From contig NZ_LMHK01000002.1 of NCBI RefSeq assembly GCF_001427875.1, forward strand, positions 685,682 through 749,681: a stretch of 64,000 nucleotides of DNA, written 5' to 3'. Both the position numbers and the translations under genes were made by a program. The stretch's first letter is position 1. Each line of letters begins with the position of its first letter. The DNA comes from Devosia sp. Root685. Lineage in GTDB: Bacteria; Pseudomonadota; Alphaproteobacteria; Rhizobiales; Devosiaceae. This document shows, in pieces, positions 63,596 through 64,000 of the stretch. The notes under the pieces are model-generated. The model was not told the DNA's origin, ran no database searches, and worked only from the letters and a program-made list of their open reading frames with translations.

Positions 63596-63817
63596 ATGAC
63601 TATCACCGTCTACTCCAAGCCTGCCTGCGTCCAGTGCACCGCGACCACGCGCGCGCTCGACCGAAAGGGTATTGATTACACGGTCGTGGACATCTCCGAA
63701 GACGCGGCCGCTTATGCGCGCGTTGAGGAAATGGGCTACCGCCAGGTACCAGTGGTAGTAGCCGGCGATCAGCACTGGGCCGGCTTCCGTCCCGACATGA
63801 TCGGCGGCCTTGCCTGA
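63596..63817 (+). CDS. nrdH: glutaredoxin-like protein NrdH
   Basis: A 73-residue redoxin that supplies electrons to class Ib ribonucleotide reductase. The redox motif is C11-V-Q-C14 in SKPACVQCTATTRALD, then VDISEDAAAYARVEEMGYRQVPVVV and the diagnostic C-terminal HWAGFRPDMI. GAGG is six bases before ATG 63596. It opens the nrdHIEF operon, of which nrdI begins 54 bases later. Confidence 0.93.
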   Translation: MTITVYSKPACVQCTATTRALDRKGIDYTVVDISEDAAAYARVEEMGYRQVPVVVAGDQHWAGFRPDMIGGLA

Positions 63818-63828
63818 TTTTAGGATGC

Positions 63829-63847
63829 GCGCGGGTATCGCCCGCGC
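63829..63847 (+). other. intercistronic hairpin between nrdH and nrdI
   Basis: GCGCGGG (63829-63835) pairs with CCCGCGC (63841-63847) over TATCG. There is no T tract, so it is a possible RNA-stability or attenuation element rather than a terminator. Confidence 0.45.
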
Positions 63848-63871
63848 CGAACGGAGCCGGATTGCAGGACC

Positions 63872-64000
63872 ATGGGCAGTATCGTCTATTATTCCAGCAC
63901 TTCGGAAAACACCCATCGCTTCGTCGAGAAGCTCGGGGTGCAAAGCGTAAGGCTGCCGGTCGATGCCGGCAGCGAGCCGCCGCAGGTGGATGAACCCTTT
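63872..64000 (+). CDS. nrdI: ribonucleotide reductase assembly flavoprotein NrdI, 5' part
   Basis: The first 43 codons; the gene leaves the window at the right edge. The N-terminus [18 protein letters not shown] is the FMN-phosphate loop of NrdI, which supplies oxidant to build the dimanganese-tyrosyl cofactor of NrdF. It follows nrdH as in class Ib operons. nrdE and nrdF should lie beyond the window. Confidence 0.92.
   Translation, partial: MGSIVYYSSTSENTHRFVEKLGVQSVRLPVDAGSEPPQVDEPF

Noticed and set aside
1..64000. rRNA, tRNA, CRISPR arrays, insertion sequences
   Set aside because: None was recognised; there are no evenly spaced repeats and no transposase motifs. tRNA genes cannot be fully excluded by eye.

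Overview
The window looks like chromosomal DNA of a GC-rich alphaproteobacterium, most likely a Hyphomicrobiales member near Devosia. This is inferred from protein style, from the Rhizobiales-type Mur box in front of a SitABCD importer, and from short palindromic intergenic repeats of the kind common in that order. No rRNA, tRNA, CRISPR array, transposase or prophage was seen. Coding density is high and many genes overlap by ATGA or TAATG.

Layout. 1-4250: 5' end of a flavoprotein gene, a ROK sugar kinase with cutC, and a chemoreceptor closed by a terminator. 4363-17283: an exopolysaccharide locus. Seven overlapping + strand genes (GDP-fucose synthase, two glycosyltransferases, polymerase-like and flippase-like membrane proteins, two hexapeptide acyltransferases) are followed by a UDP-glucuronate epimerase, an ExoP/Wzc-type co-polymerase and an ExoY-type initiating transferase. 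A two-gene insert on the opposite strand (11214-13396) resembles the head-spike base of gene transfer agents plus an SGNH-hydrolase fibre protein. 17342-19599: an AbrB-type membrane protein, a small secreted protein and an ArsR/SRPBCC pair. 19622-28974: an eight-gene catabolic and uptake operon (two AtuA-related proteins, oligopeptide-type ABC importer, carboxylesterase) with a divergent GntR regulator. 28971-32143: a PAS-LuxR regulator divergent from acetoacetate CoA-transferase and thiolase genes.

32310-39695: a Ca2+/H+ antiporter, a 58-residue membrane protein and a stand-alone ATP synthase subunit a; an AraC regulator with an MFS exporter and three copies of a candidate operator; and a large secreted DUF4344 metallopeptidase fused to a rhodanese-like domain lacking its cysteine. 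39699-48256: a CocE-type hydrolase, a second peptide-type ABC importer, a small membrane protein and a LysR regulator. 48338-51583: the transglutaminase-like / alpha-E / ATP-grasp operon, in which the transglutaminase-like protein has lost its catalytic cysteine. 51810-55947: hydroxyacid dehydrogenase, exported hydrolase, cupin, alpha-glucosidase. 56072-59277: Zn/Cd P-type ATPase with MerR regulator, and a rifampin ADP-ribosyltransferase. 59456-64000: SitABCD manganese importer facing nrdH and nrdI of a class Ib ribonucleotide reductase, which uses manganese.

Functional themes are surface polysaccharide, scavenging of peptides or esters through two ABC importers paired with hydrolases, and metal homeostasis. 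The most unusual items are the gene-transfer-agent-like spike pair inside the polysaccharide locus, the orphan subunit a, the metallopeptidase-rhodanese fusion and the cysteine-less transglutaminase-like protein. All functional calls come from motif recognition and family memory; no database search was possible.
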